From contig NZ_UAVD01000029.1 in assembly GCF_900460065.1 (NCBI RefSeq), positions 124,001 to 188,000 of the forward strand: 64,000 nt of DNA, read 5' to 3'. The DNA is from Streptomyces griseus (GTDB lineage: Bacteria > Actinomycetota > Actinomycetes > Streptomycetales > Streptomycetaceae). Positions 28,097 to 36,262 of this stretch are shown here, piece after piece (position 1 is the stretch's first letter; the number at the start of each line of letters is the position of its first letter). The notes below the pieces were generated by a model. That model ran no database searches and had not been told where the DNA came from. It was given only the letters and a program-made list of their open reading frames with translations. Made by a program: the position numbers and the translations under genes.

Positions 28097-28170
28097 ATCC
28101 TGTCGTCCCGACTGGAGACAGTCGTGGATCAGGGCCGGTTTCGGAGCCACCCGAAACCGGCCCTTGACCA
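28097..28170. repeat. Right copy of the tRNA-Pro 3' end repeat and its decayed terminator (putative att site)
   Basis: 28097-28125 is identical over 29 bases to the tRNA-Pro 3' end and flank at 21438-21466. The similarity continues with a few changes through a hairpin (13-bp stem, GGGCCGGTTTCGG at 28131-28143 with its complement). Here the T-run is lost, replaced by TTCCC. No tRNA body precedes it. Confidence 0.7.
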
Positions 28171-28215
28171 TTCCCGAGGACTCCGCGGCTCCTCCACGTG
28201 GCCGGCACCGCGTGC

Positions 28216-28575
28216 TCAGTTCAACCGCTGCTGCCAGTCCTCGGGTACTGCTCCGGCGGGGCCGGGAACCGGCTGGTCGGCCGGGTGGGAGGTGGGCGGC
28301 GCGAGCTGCGGACCCTCGTAGAACTGCTCGGTCTCGTTGTTGTAGAACCACTCCTCGCCCGGTTCATAGCTGGTGATGAAGGGGTGGCCGGCCGTCCGGT
28401 AGTGCCCGGTGGCGTGCTGGGACGGGGAGGAGTCGCAGCAGCCGATGCGGCCGCAGGCGGCGCAGCGCCGCAGGTGGAACCACCAGCCGGGACCGTCCCC
28501 CGCCAGGCAGTCGGCGCAGCCCGGCCCGCTCGGGGCGGCCTGCGGGTCGATACCCGGGATCTCTTGGTCAGCCAT
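28216..28575 (-). CDS. UBP-type zinc finger protein
   Basis: A 119-residue protein. The UBP zinc finger is seen in CADCLAGDGPGWWFHLRRC, CGRIGCCDSSPSQHATGHY and HPFITSYEPGEEWFYNNE, with cysteine and histidine ligands in the usual order. A proline-rich tail follows. Prokaryotic UBP fingers are of unknown role. GAGGAG lies before the ATG at 28575. It stands alone, next to the flavodoxin gene. Confidence 0.85.
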   Translation of the reverse strand: MADQEIPGIDPQAAPSGPGCADCLAGDGPGWWFHLRRCAACGRIGCCDSSPSQHATGHYRTAGHPFITSYEPGEEWFYNNETEQFYEGPQLAPPTSHPADQPVPGPAGAVPEDWQQRLN

Positions 28576-28714
28576 GGAAGTGCTCCTCGCTCGGTTCCTC
28601 GCCGGGGGGTGCCCCACGCGGTGGGGGGACGGCCGACCTCTCCAGGCTGCGCCCGGTCCCGGTGGAAGGCCAGCCGAGGGAGCACCGCGGCGTGACGGCC
28701 CGGGCGGGCGTTCG

Positions 28715-29485
28715 TCAGCTGCGGTGCTCCGGGTTGGGTGCGTCGAAGCGGCAGCCGGCCTGCCACTCCGGGCGCTGGTTGCCGTACGCGGGGATGCCTC
28801 CGGCGTGTTTCAGGAGAGCGGCGAGGTGCATGAGGTTCCAGGCCGCGAAGGTGGTGTTCCGGTTGGTGAAGTCGTTCTCGGGGCCGCCGGAGCCGGGATC
28901 GAGATAGCTGGGTCCTGGGCCCGCCTCGCCGATCCACCCCGCGTCAGCCTGCGGGGGGATGGCGTATCCGATGTGCTGGAGGCTGTAGAGGATGTTCATC
29001 GCGCAGTGCTTGAGGCCGTCCTCGTTGCCGGTGATGAGACAGCCGCCGACCCGCCCGTAGTAGGCGGACTGGCCCGCGTCGTTGAGTTCGGCCGAGTTGG
29101 AGTAGAGCCGTTCGATGACGTGCTTCATCACGGAGCTGTTGTCACCGAGCCAGATCGGCCCGCAGAGCACCAGGATGTCGGCGGCCATCACCTCGGCGTA
29201 CAGATCCGGCCAGGCATCGGTGGCGGCGCCGTGCTCGGTCATGTCGGGCTGGACGCCGACCGCGAGGTCCCGGTCGACGGGGCGGATCACCTGGGTGCGC
29301 ACGCCGGCCGCGCGCATCACGGCGGTGCTGCGGTCGATCAGCCCCTCGGTGTTGCTCGTCTCCGGTGACGGCTTGAGGGTGCAGTTGAGGTAGAGGGCGC
29401 TGAGGTCGTCGTAGCGGGGCGCGGTGGTGGGCGGCACGGGTGCGGGTCCCTTCACGGTGGCTGATGACACGAGCTTGGAAGACAT
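28715..29485 (-). CDS. Flavodoxin-like NADPH-dependent FMN reductase
   Basis: A 256-residue flavodoxin-fold protein. It begins LSALYLNCTLKPSPETSNTEGL, the phosphate-binding region for FMN, then shows DILVLCGPIWLGDNSS, LYSNSAELND and GGCLITGNEDG. It probably reduces FMN or a quinone with NADPH; the substrate is unknown. The ATG at 29485 has no clear ribosome site, so the start is uncertain by a few codons. It is divergent from the DUF5996 gene. Confidence 0.82.
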   Translation of the reverse strand: MSSKLVSSATVKGPAPVPPTTAPRYDDLSALYLNCTLKPSPETSNTEGLIDRSTAVMRAAGVRTQVIRPVDRDLAVGVQPDMTEHGAATDAWPDLYAEVMAADILVLCGPIWLGDNSSVMKHVIERLYSNSAELNDAGQSAYYGRVGGCLITGNEDGLKHCAMNILYSLQHIGYAIPPQADAGWIGEAGPGPSYLDPGSGGPENDFTNRNTTFAAWNLMHLAALLKHAGGIPAYGNQRPEWQAGCRFDAPNPEHRS

Positions 29486-29637
29486 GGGCGGGAAGGGCCA
29501 TCGCAGCGCGGCGAACGCGGTACGCCCCCGGCACCCGCCCGGCATCCAGCGGATGCAGCCCGAGGCGCCCGGCGGGAGAGTGGAACCATGTGTCCTCGGC
29601 CGTACGGGTCGGGGCGGTGCTCCGGGAGGCGCCTCCG

Positions 29638-30594
29638 ATGGATCTGTTTCCCCCGCTGCCCAGGGAGTCCTGGGGAGAGACCAAGGAGACACTGCACCGG
29701 TTCCTCCAGATCGTCGGGAAGGTGCGGCTGGCGGCCAGCGTCCGGCGCAACCACTGGTGGAACGTCCCCTTCCACCTGACCGGCGACGGCATCACCACCC
29801 GGCCCAGCGGCCCGCTGGGCGACGGCACCGTGTTCACCGTCGATTTCGACTTCGCCGCTCACCGACTCCGGGTTCTCACCCTCGACGGGCGTCGGGTGTC
29901 GTTCTCCCTGCTGGGACTGTCGGTCGGTGACTTCTACCGCGAGTTCACCCGCGCACTGGCCCACCTGGGCATCAGCACGCTTCCGGAGCACCCGTACCCC
30001 TTCGACCTGCCCGACGCGGCCCGGCCGTTCTCCGAGGACGACGAACACGCCACGTACGATCCGGCCGCCGTGACTCGCTACTGGACCATCCTCACCCAGG
30101 TCATGCTGGTCCTGGAGAAGTACGCGGCCGGATACTCCGGGAAGACCAGCCCCGTCCACCACTTCTGGCACACCTTCGACATCGCCGTCACCCGGTTCTC
30201 CGACCGGCACGTGGCGCAGGGGCTGTCCGTCGATCCCGTGACCCGTGAGGCGTACTCACGCGAGGTGATCAGCAGCGGGTTCTGGTTCGGTGACGAGCGG
30301 TCCTACCCGGAACCCGCCTTCTACTCGTACACGGCCCCGGAACCCGACGGACTCGGGCGGCAGCCGCTGGAACCGACGGCCGCGCGGTGGACGGAGAGCA
30401 ACGGCTCGCACCTGGCCCTCCTGCCCTACGACGACGTGCGCACCCGGCCGGACGCGTCGGCCGAGATCCTCCGGTTCTACGACTCCGCGTTCGCGGCCGG
30501 GGCGCGCCTGGCGGGCTGGGACACCGACCGGCTCTGCCCGGGGGGAGTGACCGACCCGCAGGCCCCGGCCGCGGCACATCCGCGGCCCGCCTGA
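29638..30594 (+). CDS. DUF5996 family protein
   Basis: A 318-residue protein with the DUF5996 text: ESWGETKETLHRFLQIVGKVRL, then NHWWNVPFHLTGDGITT, then VHHFWHTFDIAVTRFSDRH. The family is found in bacteria and has no known function; its pattern of conserved His and Trp residues is suggestive of ligand binding. The ATG at 29638 is preceded by GGGAGG at a good distance. Confidence 0.85.
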   Translation: MDLFPPLPRESWGETKETLHRFLQIVGKVRLAASVRRNHWWNVPFHLTGDGITTRPSGPLGDGTVFTVDFDFAAHRLRVLTLDGRRVSFSLLGLSVGDFYREFTRALAHLGISTLPEHPYPFDLPDAARPFSEDDEHATYDPAAVTRYWTILTQVMLVLEKYAAGYSGKTSPVHHFWHTFDIAVTRFSDRHVAQGLSVDPVTREAYSREVISSGFWFGDERSYPEPAFYSYTAPEPDGLGRQPLEPTAARWTESNGSHLALLPYDDVRTRPDASAEILRFYDSAFAAGARLAGWDTDRLCPGGVTDPQAPAAAHPRPA

Positions 30595-30686
30595 CCCGGA
30601 AGCCCGGGCGACCGGCCGGTCCGGCCACGGTCGCGACTCCGGCCGGCTGACCCAGATCGGACGACCACGAAGCAAGGATGTGACAC

Positions 30687-31163
30687 ATGCCCACGGAAGG
30701 CTTTCCCGCACCCGAGTCAGGGATGCTCCTGACCTACTTCCTCAGCGTCGCCGACGTGCCCCGTTCGCGTGCGTTCTACGCGGACGTCCTCGGCGGTGAG
30801 GTCGTTCTCGCCGAGAACCCGTGCACGGTCCGGCTGGCCAACAGCTGGATCATCATGAACCCCGGCGGGGGCCCCACGCCCGACAAACCCGGCATCACCC
30901 TGCGCCCGCCGGAGGACGTCTCCAGCGCGTCCTGTTTCCTCAACATCCGGGTGGCGGACATCGAGGCCGTCCACCGCGACTGGAGCGCCAAGGGCGCCCA
31001 GTTCATCACCGGGCCGATCGACCGCAAGGCCGAGATCCGCTGCTACCTGCGCGATCCGGACGGCTATCTGATCGAGGTCGGTCAGGCCACCGGCATGCTC
31101 CGCGGTGTCTACGCCGACCCGCCTCCCGGGCGGTCGGACCGCACCGACGACCCCCCACCGTGA
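30687..31163 (+). CDS. VOC superfamily (glyoxalase/bleomycin resistance-like) protein
   Basis: A 158-residue single VOC domain: FLSVADVPRSRAFYADVLGG at the N-terminus and CYLRDPDGYLIEVGQ at the C-terminal strand, with the Glu of the metal site in IEVGQ. The His of the usual first metal site is replaced by Tyr/Phe, so metal binding is uncertain. It may be a lyase or a binding protein. It lies 92 bases after the DUF5996 gene, possibly the same transcript. Confidence 0.85.
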   Translation: MPTEGFPAPESGMLLTYFLSVADVPRSRAFYADVLGGEVVLAENPCTVRLANSWIIMNPGGGPTPDKPGITLRPPEDVSSASCFLNIRVADIEAVHRDWSAKGAQFITGPIDRKAEIRCYLRDPDGYLIEVGQATGMLRGVYADPPPGRSDRTDDPPP

Positions 31164-31322
31164 GCTCGGTGGACGGACTGCGGTTCATCCCCCCCGTACG
31201 TGCGGCGAACGCGGTGCGCCGTTCCGGCTCCGGGCCGCCGGCGGTGTACGCGCTGGGAATGGCCGTGTCGATGTTCGTACGGGCGGGTGGGCCCTGTCGG
31301 CCACGTGCTCGGGCGTCGCCCG

Positions 31323-31349
31323 TGAGGGATGCGACACCGGCATCCCTCA
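31323..31349. terminator. Terminator hairpin after the phosphatase gene
   Basis: A 10-bp stem (TGAGGGATGC and its complement) with a 7-base loop overlaps the SpoIIE-phosphatase stop and lies between two convergent genes. Confidence 0.5.
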
Positions 31350-32561
31350 GCAGGGCTGCGGGCCGGACGGGCGCGCCCCCGGTGCTTCCTCGCGGCGCAC
31401 GGCCAGCAAGGTGGCGTCGTCGTTGAGGTGTCCCTCGGTGTGATCGGCCAAGGCCTCCACGAGCCGCTTCAGCAGCGTGTCGGGGTCCGTCGGACTGTCG
31501 CGCGAGGAGGTACCGACGAGCTCCCGCGCCCAGGGCAGCAGAGGGAAGAAGCCGCCGCGCCGGTCGCGGGCCTCGGTGACGCCGTCGGTGACCAGGAGCA
31601 CCGTCTCGCCCTTCTCCAGCGGAACGCGGTTGATCCGGGTCTCCGTACCGGTGAGTGCCGCCATCCCGAGGGGCGGGTTCTGCTCCTGCGGCAGTTGGCG
31701 CACACCGCCGGAACCGAGCACCAGAGGTCCTTCGTGGCCGAAGTTGACCACGTCGGCGTGGGTCTCGTCTGCCAGCAGGGCGATGACGACGCCGGTGGCG
31801 AAGCGCGGCTCGTGCGTGGTGTCGACGGCCGCCAGCAGGGCGTTGTGGCGGCGCAGCCCGTCCTCCATGCGTGCGGTGACCACTGCCATGTCCGCCTCGT
31901 GGTAGCCGGCTTCGCGGAAGGCGCCGACGACCGCGCCGGCTGTGGAGAGCGCCGCGAGGCCCTTTCCCTGGACGTCCCCGAGGATGATGCGCGTCCCGTG
32001 CGGCGTGGCCAGCACGTCGTAGAAATCGCCGCCCATCCGGGACTCGGTGTCCGCGGGGAGGTAGACCGTGGCGGACTCCACGCCTCCCCAATGGTCCGGG
32101 ATGGGGCGCACCACGACTTCGCGCGCCGCGAGTACCGCATTCTGCAGCCTCAGCACGTAGGACCGGGTGCGGGAGCGCAGCACGGCCACCAGCACCGCGA
32201 GAAGCACGACGCACAAGTCCAGGAGGAAGTTCTCGAGCCGGAGGTTCTGCCCGGGCACCGCAAGAGTGAACACGCGGTTGACGAGCAGGATGGCGGCGCC
32301 GAACGCCGCGGTCCCCCAGGGAGAACAGAGCGCCGACGCCAACAGCGGCACCATCAGGAGCCAGTTGTCGATCTCGGAGGAAGGATGCACCCACCACGCC
32401 AACACCAGCACCATGACCAGAAAGCCGCCGGGCACCACCCACCCCCACCGCTCCAGGCGGAGCAGGAAGGGCCCGTACGCCCGGTTGCCCCCGAGGAGCC
32501 TCCGGGCCGCAGCGCGCAGCCCCTCCGGCTTTACGGATGTCCCAGAAGAGGATTCACTCAT
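31347..32561 (-). CDS. Membrane SpoIIE/PP2C-family serine phosphatase
   Basis: A 404-residue protein. Four N-terminal helices (about residues 35-130) form the membrane part. The C-terminal PPM/SpoIIE phosphatase domain has RMGGDFYDVL (metal-binding Asp pair), ILGDVQGKGLAA, VNFGHEGPLVL, LLVTDGVTEARD and LNDDATLLAVR. In Streptomyces such proteins usually act on anti-anti-sigma factors; no anti-sigma gene is adjacent. The start at 32561 has a weak ribosome site. Confidence 0.9.
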   Translation of the reverse strand: MSESSSGTSVKPEGLRAAARRLLGGNRAYGPFLLRLERWGWVVPGGFLVMVLVLAWWVHPSSEIDNWLLMVPLLASALCSPWGTAAFGAAILLVNRVFTLAVPGQNLRLENFLLDLCVVLLAVLVAVLRSRTRSYVLRLQNAVLAAREVVVRPIPDHWGGVESATVYLPADTESRMGGDFYDVLATPHGTRIILGDVQGKGLAALSTAGAVVGAFREAGYHEADMAVVTARMEDGLRRHNALLAAVDTTHEPRFATGVVIALLADETHADVVNFGHEGPLVLGSGGVRQLPQEQNPPLGMAALTGTETRINRVPLEKGETVLLVTDGVTEARDRRGGFFPLLPWARELVGTSSRDSPTDPDTLLKRLVEALADHTEGHLNDDATLLAVRREEAPGARPSGPQPC

Positions 32562-32862
32562 GGGATGAAGTGTGACGAATCGGCCGCCCAGGGCTGCGTT
32601 GCCGCGCCTCATGCGGGTGTCCGCGTCACAGGGGCGCTCGCAGTGCCCGACCCCGCCACCGCATCCGGACTCCGTTGAGCGGAGGGAAACGGCCACTCCC
32701 GCGATCGGCGGGCGCCTGAGGTGGGGACGGGTACTCGGACCTCACATCACGGTCCCCGGTGCGCCGGCGCCGGGAACGGTCCCGGAGGAATCCGGAACCG
32801 TCCCTCGGCCCTTGCCGGGGCCTTCCCCTCGGCAACGGCCCCGGCGGAAGGGGCTGGGTGGC
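32562..32862. other. Intergenic region, no gene seen
   Basis: These 301 bases separate two genes on the minus strand. Short frames here have atypical composition. The stretch holds the phosphatase promoter and the 3' trailer of the oxidoreductase gene; no clear hairpin terminator was found. Confidence 0.5.
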
Positions 32863-33882
32863 TCAAGGGGCGGACGTCGCCCGGTGCGGGGGCTCGTCCT
32901 GGGGATGCACGGAGACGGCGATCTTGCCGCGGGGGCGTCCGCGGCCCGGGCCGGTGGATCCGCCTTCCCCCAATGCGTGTGCCCGCGGGACCTCGTCCAG
33001 GGGGAGCACGGTGCCGATCACCGGACGGAGCTCGCCCCGGTCGACCAGGCGGCCGAGGGCGTCGAGCTTCGCCCGGCCGGGGCTGACGAAGAGGAAGTGG
33101 TAGGTCGCGTTGACGCCCCACGCGGCGAGCAGGTTCTGGGGTTCGGGGGTGTCGACGACGGACACCACGCGGCCCCGGTCGGCGAGGACCTCGGGGCTGC
33201 GGGCGAGGGTGTTCCCGCCCACCGTGTCCAGGACGACGTCCACCCCGCCCAGTGCCCGGACCCGCGGCACGTAGTCGCCGGCCGAGAAGTCGATCGCGTG
33301 GTCCGCCCCGAGGCCGGAGACGAACGCGTGATCCCCGGCCCGCGCGGTGGTCACCACCTCCGCCCCGAGCGCGCCGGCGACCTGGACGGCGGCCGAGCCG
33401 ACCCCGCCGGCCCCACCGTGCACCAGGACCCGTTCCCCGGCCCGCACCCCGGCCCGCTCGACCAGCGCCTCCCACGCCGTCACGCCCACGAGCGCGAGAC
33501 CGGCGGCCTCGATGTGCGACAGACCCGCGGGCTTGCGGGCGACCAGGGCCTGGTCGACCACGTGGAACTCGGCGTACGTTCCCTGGCCGGCGAAGACCGG
33601 CGCCAGGTACCAGACCTCGTCGCCCGGCCGGAAGTCGTCCGCGCCGGGGCCGGTCCCGACCACCACGCCGGACACGTCGTTGCCGATCACCGCGGGCAGT
33701 GCCACCTGGTCGCGGTAGTCGCCGCGCCGGGTCTGCAGGTCGAGAGGGTTCACGGAGGTGGCGATCACCCGCACCAGGATCTGGCCGGGCCCCGGCTCAG
33801 GTCTCGGCCGCTCCCGGGCGGCGAACGAGGTGTCCGTGTCACCGAAGCGGACGAGTTCCATCACGCGCATCGAAGTCGACAT
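32863..33882 (-). CDS. NADP-dependent zinc-type quinone oxidoreductase (MDR family)
   Basis: A 339-residue medium-chain dehydrogenase/reductase. It has MELVRFGDTDTSFAAR at the start, SVNPLDLQTRRGDY, VIGNDVSGVVV and the nucleotide-binding VHGGAGGVGSAAVQVA, then GADHAIDFSAGDY. The catalytic zinc cysteines are missing, as in quinone oxidoreductases. It is divergent from the ArsR gene 61 bases away and is probably that regulator's target. Several starts are possible (33882, 33870, 33861). Confidence 0.88.
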   Translation of the reverse strand: MSTSMRVMELVRFGDTDTSFAARERPRPEPGPGQILVRVIATSVNPLDLQTRRGDYRDQVALPAVIGNDVSGVVVGTGPGADDFRPGDEVWYLAPVFAGQGTYAEFHVVDQALVARKPAGLSHIEAAGLALVGVTAWEALVERAGVRAGERVLVHGGAGGVGSAAVQVAGALGAEVVTTARAGDHAFVSGLGADHAIDFSAGDYVPRVRALGGVDVVLDTVGGNTLARSPEVLADRGRVVSVVDTPEPQNLLAAWGVNATYHFLFVSPGRAKLDALGRLVDRGELRPVIGTVLPLDEVPRAHALGEGGSTGPGRGRPRGKIAVSVHPQDEPPHRATSAP

Positions 33883-33943
33883 GCGAGAACTGTAGATCGA
33901 CATATTTCAAATCGTCAATGTATGACTCGGATAGGATGGGCGC
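33883..33943. promoter_or_regulatory. Divergent promoter/operator between oxidoreductase and ArsR gene
   Basis: A 61-bp interval, AT-rich for this genome, with ATTTCAAAT at its heart and ACAT/ATGT arms, as in ArsR-type sites. A TAGGAT -10-like box at about 33931-33936 lies just ahead of the ArsR GTG start. Confidence 0.45.
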
Positions 33944-34252
33944 GTGTTCTCGGAGGCGGAGTTGCAGGCAGTGTTCCGGGCCCTGTCGAACCCGGCCCGC
34001 CGCCAGATGCTGGCGTGGCTCAAGGAGCCGATGAGCTTCCCCGGCCAGGAGCTCGACGACGTCGAGATCGGCGTCTGCGTGACCGACATCCAGCAGCGGG
34101 CGGGTCTGAGCCAGCCGACCACCTCGCAGTACCTGACGATGCTGCGGCAGGCGGGGCTGGTGGTCGCCACCCGGCGGGGCAAGTGGACCTACTACCGCCG
34201 CGACGAGGCGAACATCGCCCGCCTCCTGAAAACCCTGAGCGACGTCTTCTAG
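33944..34252 (+). CDS. ArsR/SmtB-family transcriptional regulator
   Basis: A 102-residue winged-helix protein: FRALSNPARRQMLAWLKE, then DIQQRAGLSQPTTSQYLTMLRQAGLVVATRRGKWTYYRR (recognition helix and wing). Cysteine metal sites typical of ArsR are absent apart from one in IGVCVTD, so it may sense an oxidative or organic signal. The start is a GTG. It is divergent from the oxidoreductase gene. Confidence 0.9.
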   Translation: MFSEAELQAVFRALSNPARRQMLAWLKEPMSFPGQELDDVEIGVCVTDIQQRAGLSQPTTSQYLTMLRQAGLVVATRRGKWTYYRRDEANIARLLKTLSDVF

Positions 34253-34321
34253 CGGTCGGCCGCCGCGCGCCGGGCGCTGCGCGGTGTTCGTCGTGCCGGC
34301 CTCGTCCGTGGTGCCGAAGCG

Positions 34322-34726
34322 CTAGCTCGAGGAGCCGGGGTCCCTCCGCTCGTTCTCCACGCTCCATTCGATGAGCGGGTGCAGGACACGCATCAGGTCG
34401 GTGCCTCGTTCGGTGGCCCGGTACGTGATCTGGACCGGCGTCGTCGGTACGACGATCCGCTGGATCAGCCGGTGGCCTTCGAGCTCACGCAGGCGCTGGG
34501 ACAGCAGGTGGTTCGAGATGCCGGGGATCCGCGCTCGGTAGTCGACGAATCGGCGGGCGCCCCGCATCGCCGCCAGGAGCACCGCGGCACTCCACTTCTT
34601 CCCGACGATCTCGATCGAGCGCTGGAAGCTGCGGCACACGTCGTCGTCGATGTGCTCGTAACCGGCTTCCGGGCGGCTCCGGCCCGTGGTGCCGGACGAC
34701 TCGTCGGACGGTCGAGAAGCGGTCAT
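34322..34726 (-). CDS. HxlR-family transcriptional regulator
   Basis: A 134-residue HxlR regulator: IEIVGKKWSAAVLLAAMRGARRFVDYRARIPGISNHLLSQRLRELEGHRLIQRIV, then YRATERGTDL. It has one cysteine near the N-terminal (DDDVCRSF), a position used for redox sensing in relatives such as YodB/HypR. It is divergent from the LLM region and could control it. Confidence 0.9.
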   Translation of the reverse strand: MTASRPSDESSGTTGRSRPEAGYEHIDDDVCRSFQRSIEIVGKKWSAAVLLAAMRGARRFVDYRARIPGISNHLLSQRLRELEGHRLIQRIVVPTTPVQITYRATERGTDLMRVLHPLIEWSVENERRDPGSSS

Positions 34727-34858
34727 GCGGTCATGGTATCGAAGCGTGTCATCTTTGATGACCTGGTCATGTTCCGGTTGTCGCCCGTGATCATCGCGGT
34801 GCAGCCTTGGAGCATGAACGGACACGGCCGCTTACGACGCGCGACGAACTGATGCGCG

Positions 34859-35170
34859 ATGAACTACGGACACGCGCCGAGGTTCGGGCTGCGTCCGGCC
34901 ACCGACGTCGACCGCGGACCCGGCCGGCTGATCGAAGCAGCGGGCCCGGCCGGGCAGTGGGCAGTGGACCCGCCGGTCGTCCCGGCCGGAAAGGCCGGCG
35001 CCGGCCTCGATCCGCCGGCCGTGTCGCCCTGGACCGCCGGGGCGACGGACTCGCCCCGACCGGTGGTCGAGGCGCACCCCGCCGCCCCCGGGCCTGCGAC
35101 GCTCGCAAGAGCCGTCGCAGGCCTCCACCGTCCCACCGGAGTCAGCGCCGACCTCCACGCGGGCCCGGCC
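34859..35170 (+). pseudogene. Degenerate LLM-monooxygenase N-terminal remnant
   Basis: The frame starting at the ATG at 34859 begins MNYGHAPRFGLR and later has LARAVAGLHRPTGVSADLHAGPAA. This aligns with the intact neighbour at 35360 (MTDYGHELRFGSF and LARAAASLDRLTGGRVELGIGAGAF). The middle (QDHPY motif and its surroundings) is scrambled and the remaining two thirds of an LLM protein are missing. Confidence 0.4.
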
Positions 35171-35363
35171 GCGCTCCTTCCTCGGCGGCCTTCGCACCCG
35201 CTTCGAATCCAGGCTGCGGCCCGAGCACATCGTCGAGGCCTGGCCCCCGCCGGCCCTCTCGCGCCTGCGTGAGCTGACGACCCTCTACGACCCGGACGGC
35301 GTGTTCGGCGACGGCTCGACTCTCACGCCCACCCCGAACCACCCAGGAGGAAGCCCCGCATGA
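35160..35363 (+). pseudogene. C-terminal remnant of an FAD-linked oxidoreductase (BBE-like)
   Basis: In the third frame, text such as FLGGLRTRFESRLRPEHIVE and LRELTTLYDPDGVFGDGSTLT resembles the ending of FAD-binding berberine-bridge-type oxidases. The frame stops at 35361-35363 with an ATGA overlap to the LLM gene, as an intact neighbour would. No upstream FAD domain remains, so this is the tail of a deleted gene. Confidence 0.35.
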
Positions 35364-36262
35364 CCGACTACGGCCACGAACTCCGGTTCGGCAGCTTCGT
35401 CACCCCCACCGCCCACCCGCCTCAGCGGCCGGTCGAGCTCGCCCTCGCCTCCGAGCGGGCCGGGCTCGACCTCGTCAGCTTCCAGGACCACCCCTACCAG
35501 TCGGCGTTCCAGGACACCTGGACCCTGATGTCGTACGTCGCGGCACGCACCGAACGGATCCGGATCAGCGGCAACGTGCTGAGCCTCCCGCTGCGCCCGC
35601 CCGCCGTACTGGCCCGCGCCGCCGCGAGCCTGGACCGGCTCACCGGCGGGCGGGTCGAACTGGGCATCGGCGCGGGCGCGTTCTGGGACGGCATCGTCGC
35701 GATGGGAGGCCGTCGGCTCGAACCGGCCCAGGCCGTGCGGGCGGTGGAGGAGGCCGTGGAGGTGATCCGGGGGCTGTGGGCCACCGACGAGACCGGCCCC
35801 CTTCGCGTCACCGGGGAGTTCTACGGAGTGACCGGCGCGAAGAGGGGGCCGACGCCCGCCCATCGCATTCCGATCCGCATCGGCGCCTACAAGCCGCGCA
35901 TGCTCCGGCTGACGGGCCGCGTCGCCGACGGCTGGCTGCCTTCCCTGAGCTTCCTGCCCGACGGCGCCGCGTCGCTCCGAGCGATGAACGAACAGATCGA
36001 CGAGGCCGCCACCGCCGCCGGACGCGAGCCCGCAGCGGTCAGCCGCTCGCTCAACCTGAACGGCCGGTTCACGTCCGGCGCCGGGGGCGGGCCGCTGGAG
36101 GGAACCCCTGGCGACTGGGCCGAACAGATCGCCGAGCTGGCGCTGCGGTACGGCGTGTCCGGGTTCATCCTCGCCTCGGACGAGCCCGCCGACCTGAACC
36201 TCTTCGGCGAAGAGGTCGCGCCGCGCGCCCGCGAACTCGTCCGCTCCGAACGCGCGACGTGA
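35360..36262 (+). CDS. LLM-class F420/flavin-dependent monooxygenase
   Basis: A 300-residue luciferase-like monooxygenase: DYGHELRFGSFVTPT, LVSFQDHPYQSAFQDTWT, VLARAAASLDRLTGGRVELGIGAGAFWDG, RLTGRVADGWLPSLSFLP. It likely oxidises a small organic substrate using F420 or FMN. The AGGAGG ribosome site precedes the ATG. It is coupled by GTGA to the LuxR/AAA regulator downstream, which probably controls it or its neighbours. Confidence 0.9.
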   Translation: MTDYGHELRFGSFVTPTAHPPQRPVELALASERAGLDLVSFQDHPYQSAFQDTWTLMSYVAARTERIRISGNVLSLPLRPPAVLARAAASLDRLTGGRVELGIGAGAFWDGIVAMGGRRLEPAQAVRAVEEAVEVIRGLWATDETGPLRVTGEFYGVTGAKRGPTPAHRIPIRIGAYKPRMLRLTGRVADGWLPSLSFLPDGAASLRAMNEQIDEAATAAGREPAAVSRSLNLNGRFTSGAGGGPLEGTPGDWAEQIAELALRYGVSGFILASDEPADLNLFGEEVAPRARELVRSERAT

